NCBI GenBank assembly: GCA_017457225.1
Contig: JAFTHW010000004.1
Span: 43,919 to 107,918, forward strand
Reading direction: 5' to 3'
DNA length: 64,000 bases
Source of the DNA: Clostridia bacterium
Lineage (GTDB): Bacteria > Bacillota > Clostridia > Christensenellales > Borkfalkiaceae
A program made the position numbers and the translations under genes. Of the stretch, positions 50,503 through 59,518 are shown one piece after another; positions within the stretch are counted from its first letter, which is position 1, and each line of letters begins with the position of its first letter. Under the pieces are notes generated by a model that saw only the letters and a program-made list of their open reading frames with translations, made no database searches and was not told where the DNA came from.

Positions 50503-51147
50503 ATGATCACAGCAAAACTTTATATCAACGACGGAACGTGGACGGAATTGCCCGTGTATAACAACGTGGAATTTGACGAACGATTGGACGAAGAGCTCGA
50601 TAGCGGTAGCGTACAGGTGATAAGCAAAAGCGGCATGCCGTTTGCGGATTATACGCTGTATAGATTGAAATTCATGCAAGACGACGAAACGATTATTGAT
50701 GAAAGCTATTTCGGATTTGATACGGTGGAACAGCGTGGCGAGGACTATTATATCCACACGATCGAGCTTGTAGAGATTACCCGTATCGCAATGGGTATTC
50801 CCATTGACGGTTGCAAGGTCACGCAACCGATTGAGGGCGAGAAGAAATCGCTTTACGACGTGGCGTTTAGCTTTGAGGGCGGATTGATCTCCAAGGCGAA
50901 GTTGGAAAGCGTAGCGGACAGAGAGTTATATCTTCATCCAGCCAGTGGGGACATGATCGAGAAAATGAAAAACGTTCCTTCTCCTGAATTTCATTGGGAG
51001 TGCGGAACGCTTCTTTGGGAGTGCTTATGCGATGTGGGAAACGTGATCAACTGTATTCCACGCGCAAGATTTGTCGGAACGAACACCGATCGCCTGTTTA
51101 TCGAGTTTATACCCGTCAACGATATTACGGAGGAGTATGAACTCTGA
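50503..51147 (+). CDS. N-terminal part of a phage tail/baseplate-like protein
   Basis: The 214-residue product starts MITAKLYINDGTWTELPVYN and is beta-rich; it contains FHWECGTLLWECLCDVGNVI and stops at VNDITEEYEL. By style it is the start of a large tail-tip or baseplate protein whose continuation seems to be the frame at 52217 (LSYSSIGNIVDGTTF). The two are split by a 1-kb segment that holds duplicate regulatory genes. AGGAG precedes the ATG. The tail assignment is inference. Confidence 0.45.
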   Translation: MITAKLYINDGTWTELPVYNNVEFDERLDEELDSGSVQVISKSGMPFADYTLYRLKFMQDDETIIDESYFGFDTVEQRGEDYYIHTIELVEITRIAMGIPIDGCKVTQPIEGEKKSLYDVAFSFEGGLISKAKLESVADRELYLHPASGDMIEKMKNVPSPEFHWECGTLLWECLCDVGNVINCIPRARFVGTNTDRLFIEFIPVNDITEEYEL

Positions 51148-51233
51148 TTATCCGCCGCCCAAGCGGCGCGATTTATATACATTCCGATGATAGTGTTTTG
51201 CGGTGGATAATACCATATTCACGGAGTTGTATT

Positions 51234-51644
51234 ATGACGGATAAGGAAAAGTATATCAAAAGGGCGTTCAAGTGCTACAAAGAGAATAAAAAGAAGCTGC
51301 GCGAAGCTTCCTTTGAGAGCGTGCGTGCCGTGGATTATTCAAGGGTAATGGGCGGCGGCAATCGTCGTCCTGACGGATTGGAAAGCGCTTTGGTACAGTA
51401 TATCGATGACAAGACGGAGCTTGAAAAGCAGATTATGATCGTTGAAAAAATACTTTGGTATTATCAACTTGACGACAAAACGGGAAACGATAAGATTAAA
51501 TACATTCATTTCCGTTGGGAGAAAGGTTATCCGATCTATCGAGTCGCAATGGAATGTTGTATTGGAACAACAACAGCATGTGCATGGGCGAGAGAGATTT
51601 TAAAACGTGCGGCGGCAGTCGCGGACTTGTACGATTTATGGTGA
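51234..51644 (+). CDS. ArpU/RinA-like late transcription regulator, copy 2
   Basis: The 136-residue paralogue of 48895-49293 (MTDKEKYIKRAFKCYKENKK; IMIVEKILWYYQLDDKTGND; AREILKRAAAVADLYDLW). CGGAG precedes the ATG. The DNA just upstream (CCGCCGCCCAAGCGGCGCGA) also resembles that upstream of copy 1. Confidence 0.65.
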   Translation: MTDKEKYIKRAFKCYKENKKKLREASFESVRAVDYSRVMGGGNRRPDGLESALVQYIDDKTELEKQIMIVEKILWYYQLDDKTGNDKIKYIHFRWEKGYPIYRVAMECCIGTTTACAWAREILKRAAAVADLYDLW

Positions 51645-51654
51645 GGTGTAGAAG

Positions 51655-51873
51655 ATGAACGAAAACGGAATTTATCAAAGCCCAAGACAAAAGAAGATTG
51701 CGGCAATACGGGCGCGCTTGCAAGAGATTTGCCAACGCGTGGAAAGCGGCGAGGAAACGACCACAGCCGAAAGATATTTCTATTGCTCCCTGGTTTACTT
51801 CCAGGAACGTGACGGAAACGACGGCGCGATCAACGAGTTTTTGAACGTTGCGCAGGCGGCGGGCTTGTTCTAA
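51655..51873 (+). CDS. small element protein, copy 2 (GIYQSP type)
   Basis: The 72-residue paralogue of 49304-49522 (MNENGIYQSPRQKKIAAIRA; YFYCSLVYFQERDGNDGAIN). Same gene order as copy 1. Confidence 0.6.
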   Translation: MNENGIYQSPRQKKIAAIRARLQEICQRVESGEETTTAERYFYCSLVYFQERDGNDGAINEFLNVAQAAGLF

Positions 51874-51931
51874 GCTAAGGAATTAGCCGCCGCCCCGGTT
51901 GCGAAGATTTAAGCATGAAAAAAGACAAGGA

Positions 51932-52168
51932 TTACTCCTCGTCTTTGTCGTCATCATTCAATCCGTTAAGATTTTTTAAGCGTTTAATTTCTGCCTCATT
52001 TTTATTCGCTTTCGTTTCAAGGCTTAATAGCTTATAGCAAAGCACGGTGGAAAAAGCCAATGATAAAAAAGACGTTAAGTATTCCGTACTTTGAAAATCC
52101 GCAAGTGCCCAACCGATAAACATATACAGAGCCCCGATAAAGCCAGCAATTAACAAAACAACAAACAT
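51932..52168 (-). CDS. small membrane protein, two helices
   Basis: The 78-residue protein has two hydrophobic helices (MFVVLLIAGFIGALYMFIG; YLTSFLSLAFSTVLCYKLL) and a charged C-terminal tail. Size and shape recall a holin, but it is on the opposite strand to its neighbours and there is no endolysin gene. GAGGTG precedes the ATG at 52168. Confidence 0.5.
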   Translation of the reverse strand: MFVVLLIAGFIGALYMFIGWALADFQSTEYLTSFLSLAFSTVLCYKLLSLETKANKNEAEIKRLKNLNGLNDDDKDEE

Positions 52169-52216
52169 TATGCACCTCATAAGATTTTTATTTAAGTATA
52201 AAGGAGAAAAACAAAA

Positions 52217-54358
52217 ATGTCAAACAAATTAAGTTACTCATCCATAGGAAATATCGTAGATGGAACAACGTTTTGTTCGGGCGTTGAAACGCTTGCAGAA
52301 AATCTCATAGAAGATAACGAAGCTGATGCAACACTTATTTTCCCTTCCGCAACAGGCTGGGCAAGTTTACGTTCTGCTTCATACACAATGACAGACCAAA
52401 ATACCGAAGCACATTTGCCATTGCCGATTTATAAGATTAAAAAGTTTTTAATAAAGCCTGTTGGAACATCAATACGTACTGATATGCCAGGTATTACCGC
52501 GTTTCCTGATTATGATTATACAAGATATACCAATGATGATGGTCAACCATTGGATTATTTTGATATAACAAAATATATAGTGACCGCAACAGAATGGAAA
52601 GGTTTACCCGCGGCGGGCTCCATAAGTGAGTATTTATCGAAAGTAATGAAAGATAATACGCTCTATTGGGAGGAGAATGCAAGTAAAATAGCATTTTTGG
52701 GGGATGTTTATAAAATTCCCGATAGTCTTTCAAGTGTTTGGCCTTCCCCGGATATAACCCCTGCCTTTTTAAGAGTGTTAAGATCAGCACTTTATGAGGT
52801 TTCGGATAAATATTTCGTTAGATATAACGATACGGATGGTACGGAGATAAAAGTATCAATGCGTAATACGATAGAGGATGTGGACTTTTTAACAACTGAT
52901 GTCCGCAAATGGCAATTCCGTATTGAATATATACCTATGTCCTCAAAAATGAAGATCCGCGCAAGGAAGAACGCGCCCACAAAGGTGGAATACATACAAC
53001 CGTTTAACCAACGCGCAGAAATCAATGCGGCATCCGCATTTGGTAAAAATATGTGGCTCACGGCGCAGAAAACGGGCGTAAGGGAAATTAAGTTCATAAA
53101 GAATTATCCCAATATAAAGAAAATCCCGCCTTTAGGCGCATTGATACGGTGTGGCGGCAAAAAATATCGCCTCGTTGCAAAACACCACGGTATGACAAAT
53201 CATCAATATATTCGAGTAACGCATACGCTATCCGAGAATTGGTCGGAGAAATCGAAACACGTGGCGGTGGATCAGAAATACCGAAACTGGTCTATCCCGC
53301 AAGATACGCTATGGCGCAACCTCTATTGGGAAGATTACCTGCGCGTGGGAACAAGCCTTAAAACGAGCGATAACGTAACAAGCGGAGCTTCCCTTGCAGA
53401 TATTATGAAAGGGCTGTGCGTGGCTTCTACCGATGATAAAACGGTGGACACCTTTGCGTGGTATTCTTCGGACGATTTAGGGAAGATCGGCGAGGCAAAA
53501 ATCGTAGGTGCAACGGTGCCGTGTTCTACATACGGTATCGCCAACAGTTTGATTTTCACTGCGACATTCCAGGATAATCTTTCCGCAGGCTTACGCGCCA
53601 ATGAATGGGGCAAAGTGGAAGAAATATCACAGGAGGTCAGCTATACCTGCGAAGAAGCTCTGTATTGCAAGGCAGATGGCACGTTAAGCACGGCAAGAGT
53701 GGTTTTATCGGAAGGTTGCGGGACGAGCGCTTCGGTTGAGTTGGATGAAAATATCGATACTCTGCCTGAGGCGATAGCCGCGGAGTTGGATGAAAAACGC
53801 CACGAATTTTATCCGTCTGTTATAGAAACCTCATACACAGATAGCGCGGGCGCGGAATATACCTTTACACTAAACGCACCGTTAAACCCCGTATTCGATA
53901 AAGAGTTTTATATCTACAAAGATCCGGGCGAAGCACTTAAATTCACCTACCAAATCCATTTAATCGGGGAGGATGATTGCTTCTTCGGCAATAAATTTGC
54001 AGAGCATAACCCGCTTATCAAGGGTTGGAAGGGCGCGGATAGAAAGTTTAAGGTATGGGCGCTAAAGCATTACGCGCGTGAAGGCTCGGATATTCTTGAA
54101 ACGATTTCGGGCGATACGGCTTATGTGCATACGTCAGACGGCGCGTGCTTCACGATTGCGGAGCTTGAGCAAAACGCTTTTGAGATTAAGAAGTACGGCG
54201 AAGTATTCACGCTTACGCTTAGCGAGGCGTTAGCGAATACGCTTGCAGGCGGGGGATACCTCTCCTGGGCCATCACGGACGAAAATAACAATCTGTACGT
54301 GGCGTGCAACGATGTAAGCGTTAAGACGTTATATTTCCAGTTACACCATAAGCGATAA
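52217..54358 (+). CDS. C-terminal part of a phage tail/baseplate-like protein
   Basis: The 713-residue product is rich in beta structure and aromatic residues, with no enzyme motif. Its opening (LSYSSIGNIVDGTTFCSGVE) reads like a mid-protein segment that would follow the end of the frame at 50503-51147. The new start at 52217 has AAGGAG 8 nt upstream, so the piece may be expressed alone. The tail assignment rests on length, composition and context. Confidence 0.45.
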   Translation: MSNKLSYSSIGNIVDGTTFCSGVETLAENLIEDNEADATLIFPSATGWASLRSASYTMTDQNTEAHLPLPIYKIKKFLIKPVGTSIRTDMPGITAFPDYDYTRYTNDDGQPLDYFDITKYIVTATEWKGLPAAGSISEYLSKVMKDNTLYWEENASKIAFLGDVYKIPDSLSSVWPSPDITPAFLRVLRSALYEVSDKYFVRYNDTDGTEIKVSMRNTIEDVDFLTTDVRKWQFRIEYIPMSSKMKIRARKNAPTKVEYIQPFNQRAEINAASAFGKNMWLTAQKTGVREIKFIKNYPNIKKIPPLGALIRCGGKKYRLVAKHHGMTNHQYIRVTHTLSENWSEKSKHVAVDQKYRNWSIPQDTLWRNLYWEDYLRVGTSLKTSDNVTSGASLADIMKGLCVASTDDKTVDTFAWYSSDDLGKIGEAKIVGATVPCSTYGIANSLIFTATFQDNLSAGLRANEWGKVEEISQEVSYTCEEALYCKADGTLSTARVVLSEGCGTSASVELDENIDTLPEAIAAELDEKRHEFYPSVIETSYTDSAGAEYTFTLNAPLNPVFDKEFYIYKDPGEALKFTYQIHLIGEDDCFFGNKFAEHNPLIKGWKGADRKFKVWALKHYAREGSDILETISGDTAYVHTSDGACFTIAELEQNAFEIKKYGEVFTLTLSEALANTLAGGGYLSWAITDENNNLYVACNDVSVKTLYFQLHHKR

Positions 54359-54489
54359 AAAAGATATCGAAAATCGCTTATTTATCGCACGATAATTTGA
54401 CGGACGGGGAAATTATCAAGGACAAGCAAAAAACGCTTTCCTCGTCCGTCTGTATCAAATAACAAGAAAATAGGAGTATAAAACAAAAT

Positions 54490-54777
54490 ATGATTTACAT
54501 AAATAACACTTTAAGAATTAGACGACTTGACCCTAACTGTTTGCAGCTTGAAGAATATCGTAAGCCTGATGAAAAAAGCGGAACAACAAAAGACAATGCG
54601 GCAAAATGGCGCAGGTGTGGATATTACGGCGACATTAAAACCGCTTTATTAGGTGCGTTGAGCAAACAGCTCTTCGATTGCGCTAAAAATGAAATGACGA
54701 TTAAGGAAGTGATCGCCAAGATTGACGAGGCGCGGGCGGAGATTATCCAAGCAATCGGAGAATTGAAAAACGGATAA
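54490..54777 (+). CDS. small element protein, copy 2 (MIYIN type)
   Basis: The 95-residue paralogue of 50162-50398 with a 17-residue insert in the middle (KDNAAKWRRCGYYGDIK). The last 40 residues are almost identical and the DNA after the stop (GGCAG-TTTCGG-CTGCC hairpin and on) is the same for about 55 bp. Confidence 0.6.
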   Translation: MIYINNTLRIRRLDPNCLQLEEYRKPDEKSGTTKDNAAKWRRCGYYGDIKTALLGALSKQLFDCAKNEMTIKEVIAKIDEARAEIIQAIGELKNG

Positions 54778-55073
54778 TTTCGGCAGTTTCGGCTGCCTAA
54801 AAATGCGCGCGTATGCGTGAGAGCGTGAGCGAGGGCGACAGCCGCGTATAATGCTTTTTGATAATTTTTCACATTTTTTCGTGTGTGTTTGCTTTCCGAT
54901 CGGCGCGATCGTCGCCGTCGAAGATCCACAAATGCCCGTTTTTTGATAATTTTTCACATTTTGGGCGGCGGATAAATGGAGTTTTCGCAGGCAAAAACGC
55001 GCGGGCGCACGTGGGAAAAAGAAAAAAGAGCTTGACGGGCTTTCGTCAAACTCTTTGCGCGGCGGGTATGCCG

Positions 55074-55415
55074 TTATTTTTCTTGCTTTATGTAGGCGTG
55101 TATGTCGTGTATCGCCGCTTCCATAACGTCTTGCAATCGTATTACATAATCGATCGCAACGGTGCAAAACTGATCGAGAACGGGCTGACGGTGGGCGAGA
55201 TTGCGGATTTCTTTTTCATCTTCCTTGCTCCCGTCAAGTTTGATTGTGTGCATAAGATCGTTTGCCATTTCTCCAAGCACGGTGCGGAGAGTGTCAAAGG
55301 CGTAACTATTGCTTTCCAAGTTTTCGAGAACGTCGAAAAGGTCAAGGTCAAGTTCCTTTTCAACGTCTGCCTGCGGTTGCGTTTGGGTTTCGGTGGTATT
55401 ATTTGCGTTTTGCAT
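55074..55415 (-). CDS. hypothetical helical element protein
   Basis: The 113-residue acidic, helical protein (MQNANNTTETQTQPQADVEK; YAFDTLRTVLGEMANDLMHT) follows the gene at 55444 by 28 bp on the same strand. A terminator (GAGTTTGACG/CGTCAAGCTC plus TTTTTT) lies at 55030-55056. Not recognised. Confidence 0.55.
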   Translation of the reverse strand: MQNANNTTETQTQPQADVEKELDLDLFDVLENLESNSYAFDTLRTVLGEMANDLMHTIKLDGSKEDEKEIRNLAHRQPVLDQFCTVAIDYVIRLQDVMEAAIHDIHAYIKQEK

Positions 55416-55443
55416 TTTCTTTCATTCTCCTTTGTCGTTTTCT

Positions 55444-55890
55444 TTATGCCGCCGCCTGTTCGCGGTATGTAATAGCGATTATGTTTTCCAAAGCGTAGCA
55501 CAGCGTTACGGGCTTTTCGCTTTTCTCGTCCTCTCTGATAGCTCCCATTTCCACAAGCTCCGCTTTCGTCGTGGGTGTTCCATCGGCAAGGAAGAACGCC
55601 GTTTTGATATTGCAGGGGTTCATAATTTGCAAGTAAAGTTTCGTTTCGTCTTTCTTGCTTTTCACAATGCTTGCGTGTTCCGTGTGTTCAAACCACGTGG
55701 GGAGCGTTCCGCCCTGCTCCGCGATTCTATCCTTTACGCTTGCGACGTTGGCATAATTCACGCCAAATTGCGCCGTCAAGGTGGTGCGCTTGCGATATGT
55801 AATGCCCTTGCGTTTCTTTTCCGTTTCCGCCTCGATGGCGAAGAAACGACCGTTTGTAATGTTCTTGCTCAAAATTTCGTTAAGTGTCAT
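55444..55890 (-). CDS. hypothetical element protein
   Basis: The 148-residue protein (MTLNEILSKNITNGRFFAIE; TAQFGVNYANVASVKDRIAE; LYLQIMNPCNIKTAFFLADG) is mixed alpha/beta with no known domain. It and the next two genes downstream form a leftward accessory operon. Not recognised. Confidence 0.55.
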   Translation of the reverse strand: MTLNEILSKNITNGRFFAIEAETEKKRKGITYRKRTTLTAQFGVNYANVASVKDRIAEQGGTLPTWFEHTEHASIVKSKKDETKLYLQIMNPCNIKTAFFLADGTPTTKAELVEMGAIREDEKSEKPVTLCYALENIIAITYREQAAA

Positions 55891-56006
55891 TTTGCATTTT
55901 ACCTCGTATTTTTATTTGACATTCTTTGCCGTTTGTGGTAAAATGCTCGTAGTAGATATAGAGCATTTACCTTTGTTTTCGGCATTGTTGGGTGTTCTGT
56001 TATCGG

Positions 56007-56141
56007 TTAGACGGTTTCAATGTGTATCTCGTTTTCGCAGGCGATCACACAGCGCAAGCCGTCTTTTTTGTTTTTAAGGTTTCGCATTAGTGCTTGCATA
56101 TCCTTTTGCGTTGCCTTTATTCCGTTAATAAAGATTTTCAC
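56007..56141 (-). CDS. small element protein, GTG start
   Basis: A GTG at 56141, 8 nt after GAGGAG, opens a 44-residue frame (MKIFINGIKATQKDMQALMR, then NLKNKKDGLRCVIACENEIH). It heads the leftward operon and is divergent from the RHH gene, with the operator array between. Not recognised. Confidence 0.55.
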   Translation of the reverse strand: MKIFINGIKATQKDMQALMRNLKNKKDGLRCVIACENEIHIETV

Positions 56142-56234
56142 GCTTTTTTCTCCTCGCGGTGGGGGCTTGCTCATCTACTCGCAGCCGTCCGCCGTCTTGT
56201 CGGTTTCGGTGTTCCCTCAACCTTTGTAATACCA

Positions 56235-56401
56235 TTATACCACAATCGGCATACAAACGCAAGCGAATTTATACCACAATCGGCATTTTATATATTCGTT
56301 TTGCTTATACCACATACGGCATATACGGCAAACACCATAACTTTTATTTATACCACATACGGCATATAAAAAACACTTGACAATATGCCGTTAGTGTGAT
56401 A
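56235..56401. repeat. array of five operator-like repeats before the RHH gene
   Basis: TTATACCACAATCGGCAT at 56235 and 56269, and TTATACCACATACGGCAT at 56305 and 56348, are four direct copies 34-43 bp apart; a fifth, inverted copy (TATGCCGTTAGTGTGATAT) fills the spacer of the rightward promoter TTGACA-N17-TATAAT at about 56378-56405. On the minus strand each direct copy ends in TATAA, so the repeats also overlap leftward -10 sites. Confidence 0.75.
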
Positions 56402-56430
56402 TAATAAAGAAAAAACGGAGGTATGGCAGT

Positions 56431-56640
56431 ATGGCACAAACGGAAGCCCAAAAGAGAGCGCGGGAAAAGTATAATGCAAAAAATCCGAACAAATACAAAC
56501 GGATAGGAATAACGCTACCTGCGGAAGAAGCGGACTACCACCGCGACCTTATGGACACGATCGGCGCAACGCCCGTGCAGGTATGGCGTGCAGGGATAAA
56601 GACGATTACGGACGAAAACAACGAGAAAGGGAGCGACTAA
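56431..56640 (+). CDS. ribbon-helix-helix-like small regulator
   Basis: The 69-residue protein has a basic N terminus, a short beta strand (YKRIGITLP) and two helices (EEADYHRDLMDTIGATPVQV), the order of Arc/CopG/Omega-type RHH repressors. GGAGG lies 9 nt before the ATG. The repeated operators upstream suggest autoregulation and control of the leftward operon. Confidence 0.7.
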   Translation: MAQTEAQKRAREKYNAKNPNKYKRIGITLPAEEADYHRDLMDTIGATPVQVWRAGIKTITDENNEKGSD

Positions 56641-57791
56641 CCGCCGCCCCTTTTTCTTTTCTATTTCGTGGAATATATTTCCATTACGATTTTAAGCCGT
56701 CAAACGCTCATAATCGAACGAAAGGCGGCGGCTGATAGATTGACCGAGAAAACGAATAAAACGCTATCCTGCAAAGCTGACGAAGAAAAAACGGGCTTTC
56801 CGTTTAATCTTTCCCGACGACGTGGAAAAATACGGGTTTCCCGTTTCTTTTTGGGGTTGAGTTGACGGCAAAGCGCGTCTACTCTTTATCCTGCTACCCT
56901 AAATTGATTGTGTGTGTAAAAAAGTGGTTAACTTTTTTCTTTTATATTTCTTTTTTATTCTCTTTCTTATTCTTATTCTAGGACACTAACATTAGCTTTA
57001 CAGTAAACTTTACTGTAAACTTAACGCAAAAAGGGATATAAAAAGCAACGATTTTTGATGATAGAAAACACGCTAAATTAGGTGTAAAGGCTTATCCCTA
57101 CCTTTTGCCCTTTTCCGTCGAAAGTTCGTCAAAGTTCGTAACAAAAACGCACACGCGCAGGCGCGAGAGCAAGCCCCCTACACCTTTCTTTGTGGGGTGG
57201 GGTTTGATCGTCGGCATACATCGGAAAATACACCCGCGAACGGAAAGCCCCTATATCCTTTTTTTGGGGCGGTTGAGTGTTAGGCGTGCGCTTGTTATAT
57301 ATACAAGTGGCGGCGCGTTCGCTTGCCAAAACAAGCGCACGCCCGCACAATCGAGCAAAGAGAGAAAACGGACAAAATGAAAGCCGAGGGAAAGGCGCAC
57401 ACGCTGACCCGCTTTTGTACGCCGTTTCCCGTCGGCAACGTCTATTTTTTATCCCGTTTCCGATTGTCTTTTCTTTCTGATCGGGCGGCGGCTATTGTTC
57501 ATCGAACTCCGAACGAACTCCGAAAAAATAAAATTTCTTTTGCAATCAAATGCAAAAATGGGGTGAGTTTTGCGGAGTTCCCATATAAAAGAGAATCGGG
57601 GAAAAAGTTTCCCCCATTGAACAAAGAACGAACAAAGAAAAAACACCCGTTTAAGCGTGGTTAAGCGTGGACGTTTTTTCAGTGGCGAGCAGTGGACGGT
57701 TTTATTATTTTACGAGCGGAGAACAGCGGACGATCCTTTCCTGCGTGCGCGTATGTGAGAACGTGGGCGGCGGTCAGTTATCAAAAAACGC
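56641..57791. other. 1.15-kb stretch without a convincing gene
   Basis: Only short frames without ribosome sites occur. I see an AT-rich, pyrimidine-rich tract (56930-56990), the repeat TTTACAGTAAACTTTACTGT near 56998, TTCGTCAAAGTTCGT near 57124, the dyad CTTGTTATATATACAAG near 57291 and GAACTCCGAACGAACTCCGA near 57509. It could hold the element origin; this is a guess. Confidence 0.45.
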
Positions 57792-57898
57792 TTGACAAGT
57801 GGAAAAAGAAAGTTTATAATAATTCTACCATCGACAAAGCAATTTGTTTTTCAGTACGAAAAAGCGCGGTAGGCAATCGCCCGCCGCGTTTTGCTTTT
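57792..57898 (+). ncRNA. putative small RNA at the right end of element 1
   Basis: TTGACA (57792-57797) and TATAAT (57815-57820) with a 17-bp spacer are followed, with no gene, by a hairpin CGCGGTAGGC-AATC-GCCCGCCGCG and TTTTGCTTTT (57865-57898). A second hairpin (AACACGG/CCGTGTT plus TTTT) lies at 57920-57955. The transcript would be about 70 nt. Confidence 0.5.
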
Positions 57899-58244
57899 CT
57901 ATGCGTTTATGCAAAAGGAAACACGGCAGAGTTCGACTGTTCCACCGTGTTTTTACTTGCAAAATGGGTTTTAATTGTGGTTAAAAATGTTGATATTTCG
58001 ACCTTGAAATTTTGGGGCAGTTTCGCGCAGTATTCGCGCAATCCCTTTATTTTCAAGGGGTTTAGGGGTATTGTGGTTAGGTTCAATTCCTGTCGACCGC
58101 ACCAAATATGCAGTTTTTTAAGGATTTTTCCCGAAAAACTGCTATTTTTTTGCCTCTATTTAGCTAATTATACAATTATTTTTTGCAATTTGTCAATCAT
58201 TTGGGGAGAGAATTGGGGAACAATTTTCTCCCCAATTTCTTTTT

Positions 58245-59486
58245 TTATACATCAAATTTTACTTTTGCCATTTGCTCTTTCATGAACTCGTCGGAGAAAT
58301 GTGTGTAAACACGTCCTACGAGTCTTTCGCTGCTATCGCCCATCCATATATCGACAATGTCCGGGCGAACATATTGTTGGCATACCGTTGCGAACGTATG
58401 GCGTAAATAATATTGAGTGATTTGTTCGCTACCCATTATTCTTTTGAATATTCTATTAAGAACGTCTGTTCTATGGGGGTTGACAATGGGTTGCTCTAAA
58501 TTGAGCTTTTCCCGTGCCTGTAAGGGTACGGGAATTTTTTTGTATTCAATTTTCCCGTTTTTCCGTTTTGCATTACGGACGATCAAAAAATCTCCCTCAA
58601 TGCGGGCGTCGCTCAATTCGCAAGGGCGAAGACCGAAATAAAGCATAAAAAGGAAAGTGGACTTGTAGGACGAAAATTCATTGGTAGACAGCCGATCCAA
58701 AAGGTGCTTTTGTTCCTCCTTAGTCAAAGCTCTACGTTCGGATATGCGTTCAGCCTTTTTAAAAGGAATCAGCATAACGGGATTATAAGTTAAGATACCG
58801 CTTGCAATTGCATATTTAAATATAGAATTGAAGATTGTTCTTAAATCTTCGTATAAGCGTGGCTTTTTACCATTAAGGATTTTATCGATATCCAAAGTAC
58901 GTATTTCTTTTATTGGTTTTTCGCCTAACGTAGCGCGCATATAGCGCCGATAATAACTTTCGTAATTGTTATATGTACGTTCGTGAATTTTACCTTTCTT
59001 AAATGCAAGCCATTCCGCAGCGATTTCTCGAAAAAGATTTTTCTCGCTACGAATAATACGGACTTGATATTGATCGATATTTTCGGGCTTTGTCATTTCA
59101 ATAAATTTTCGCTTGGCTTCCTTAATATCTTTAGAGGAAGCCGAAATATTATATCCATTCCGTCTATATCTGATTTCATAAACAAAAGTCTTTTTATGCT
59201 TTAAGCCGCTTTCCCGTTTAAGAATACGAGCGACTAATCCGTTTGCAATGAACTCTTTTTTTAATGTTTCTGCCATGTTTGCGACCTCTTCTTTTGTGAA
59301 TTTTATGGTCGCTGTTATCGATTTTTCTATTTGAGTATACGGAGTATACGTTTTGTTTTCTTCATCAATGACTTTCTCTATAAGCTTTCCAAATTCGCCT
59401 GAGAGATTGATGATTTCTCGTCTACTGCCACACATCATTAAACGTGTGGTAAGCATTGTCAATTCGTCTGATATTCTACTTTTCAT
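58245..59486 (-). CDS. int: tyrosine recombinase / integrase of element 2
   Basis: The 413-residue protein has an N-terminal arm-binding domain (about 50-115; FVYEIRYRRNGYNISASSKD), a core-binding domain and the catalytic domain with Arg in YFGLRPCELS, the box YYLRHTFATVC (Tyr in place of the first His), GDSSERLVGR and the Tyr in RVYTHF. The ATG at 59486 is preceded by AAGGAG. It is 140 bp from the central att site. A LexA-type box lies just upstream. Confidence 0.92.
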   Translation of the reverse strand: MKSRISDELTMLTTRLMMCGSRREIINLSGEFGKLIEKVIDEENKTYTPYTQIEKSITATIKFTKEEVANMAETLKKEFIANGLVARILKRESGLKHKKTFVYEIRYRRNGYNISASSKDIKEAKRKFIEMTKPENIDQYQVRIIRSEKNLFREIAAEWLAFKKGKIHERTYNNYESYYRRYMRATLGEKPIKEIRTLDIDKILNGKKPRLYEDLRTIFNSIFKYAIASGILTYNPVMLIPFKKAERISERRALTKEEQKHLLDRLSTNEFSSYKSTFLFMLYFGLRPCELSDARIEGDFLIVRNAKRKNGKIEYKKIPVPLQAREKLNLEQPIVNPHRTDVLNRIFKRIMGSEQITQYYLRHTFATVCQQYVRPDIVDIWMGDSSERLVGRVYTHFSDEFMKEQMAKVKFDV

Positions 59487-59518
59487 GACAAAAATCTCCT
59501 TTTTCATACGTAAAATTG

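Larger units (their letters stand above)
41408..58106. mobile_element. integrated element 1 (decayed prophage or satellite) in tRNA-Leu
   Basis: A 28-bp direct repeat, AGGTTCAATTCCTGTCGACC plus GCACCAAA, occurs at 41408-41435 (tRNA-Leu 3' end) and 58079-58106. The 16.7-kb interval has an integrase beside attL, lysogeny control, replication genes, late-type regulators and two tail-like frames, but no terminase, portal, capsid or lysis gene that I can see. Genes overlap or abut, in phage style. It is a remnant or a satellite that uses another phage. Confidence 0.85.

Noticed and set aside
51932-52168. Holin
   Set aside because: Two membrane helices fit, but the gene is on the opposite strand, isolated, and no endolysin gene is seen in the element; left as a small membrane protein.
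56235-56366. Repeat array as a CRISPR
   Set aside because: Repeats are 18-19 bp, spacers are 16-24 bp and AT-rich, only four direct copies exist and no cas gene is present; operators or iterons fit better.
57692-58285. 197-codon plus-strand frame across the right att site
   Set aside because: It crosses the promoter and terminators of the putative small RNA, the att repeat and the end of the integrase gene on the other strand; no ribosome site or domain.
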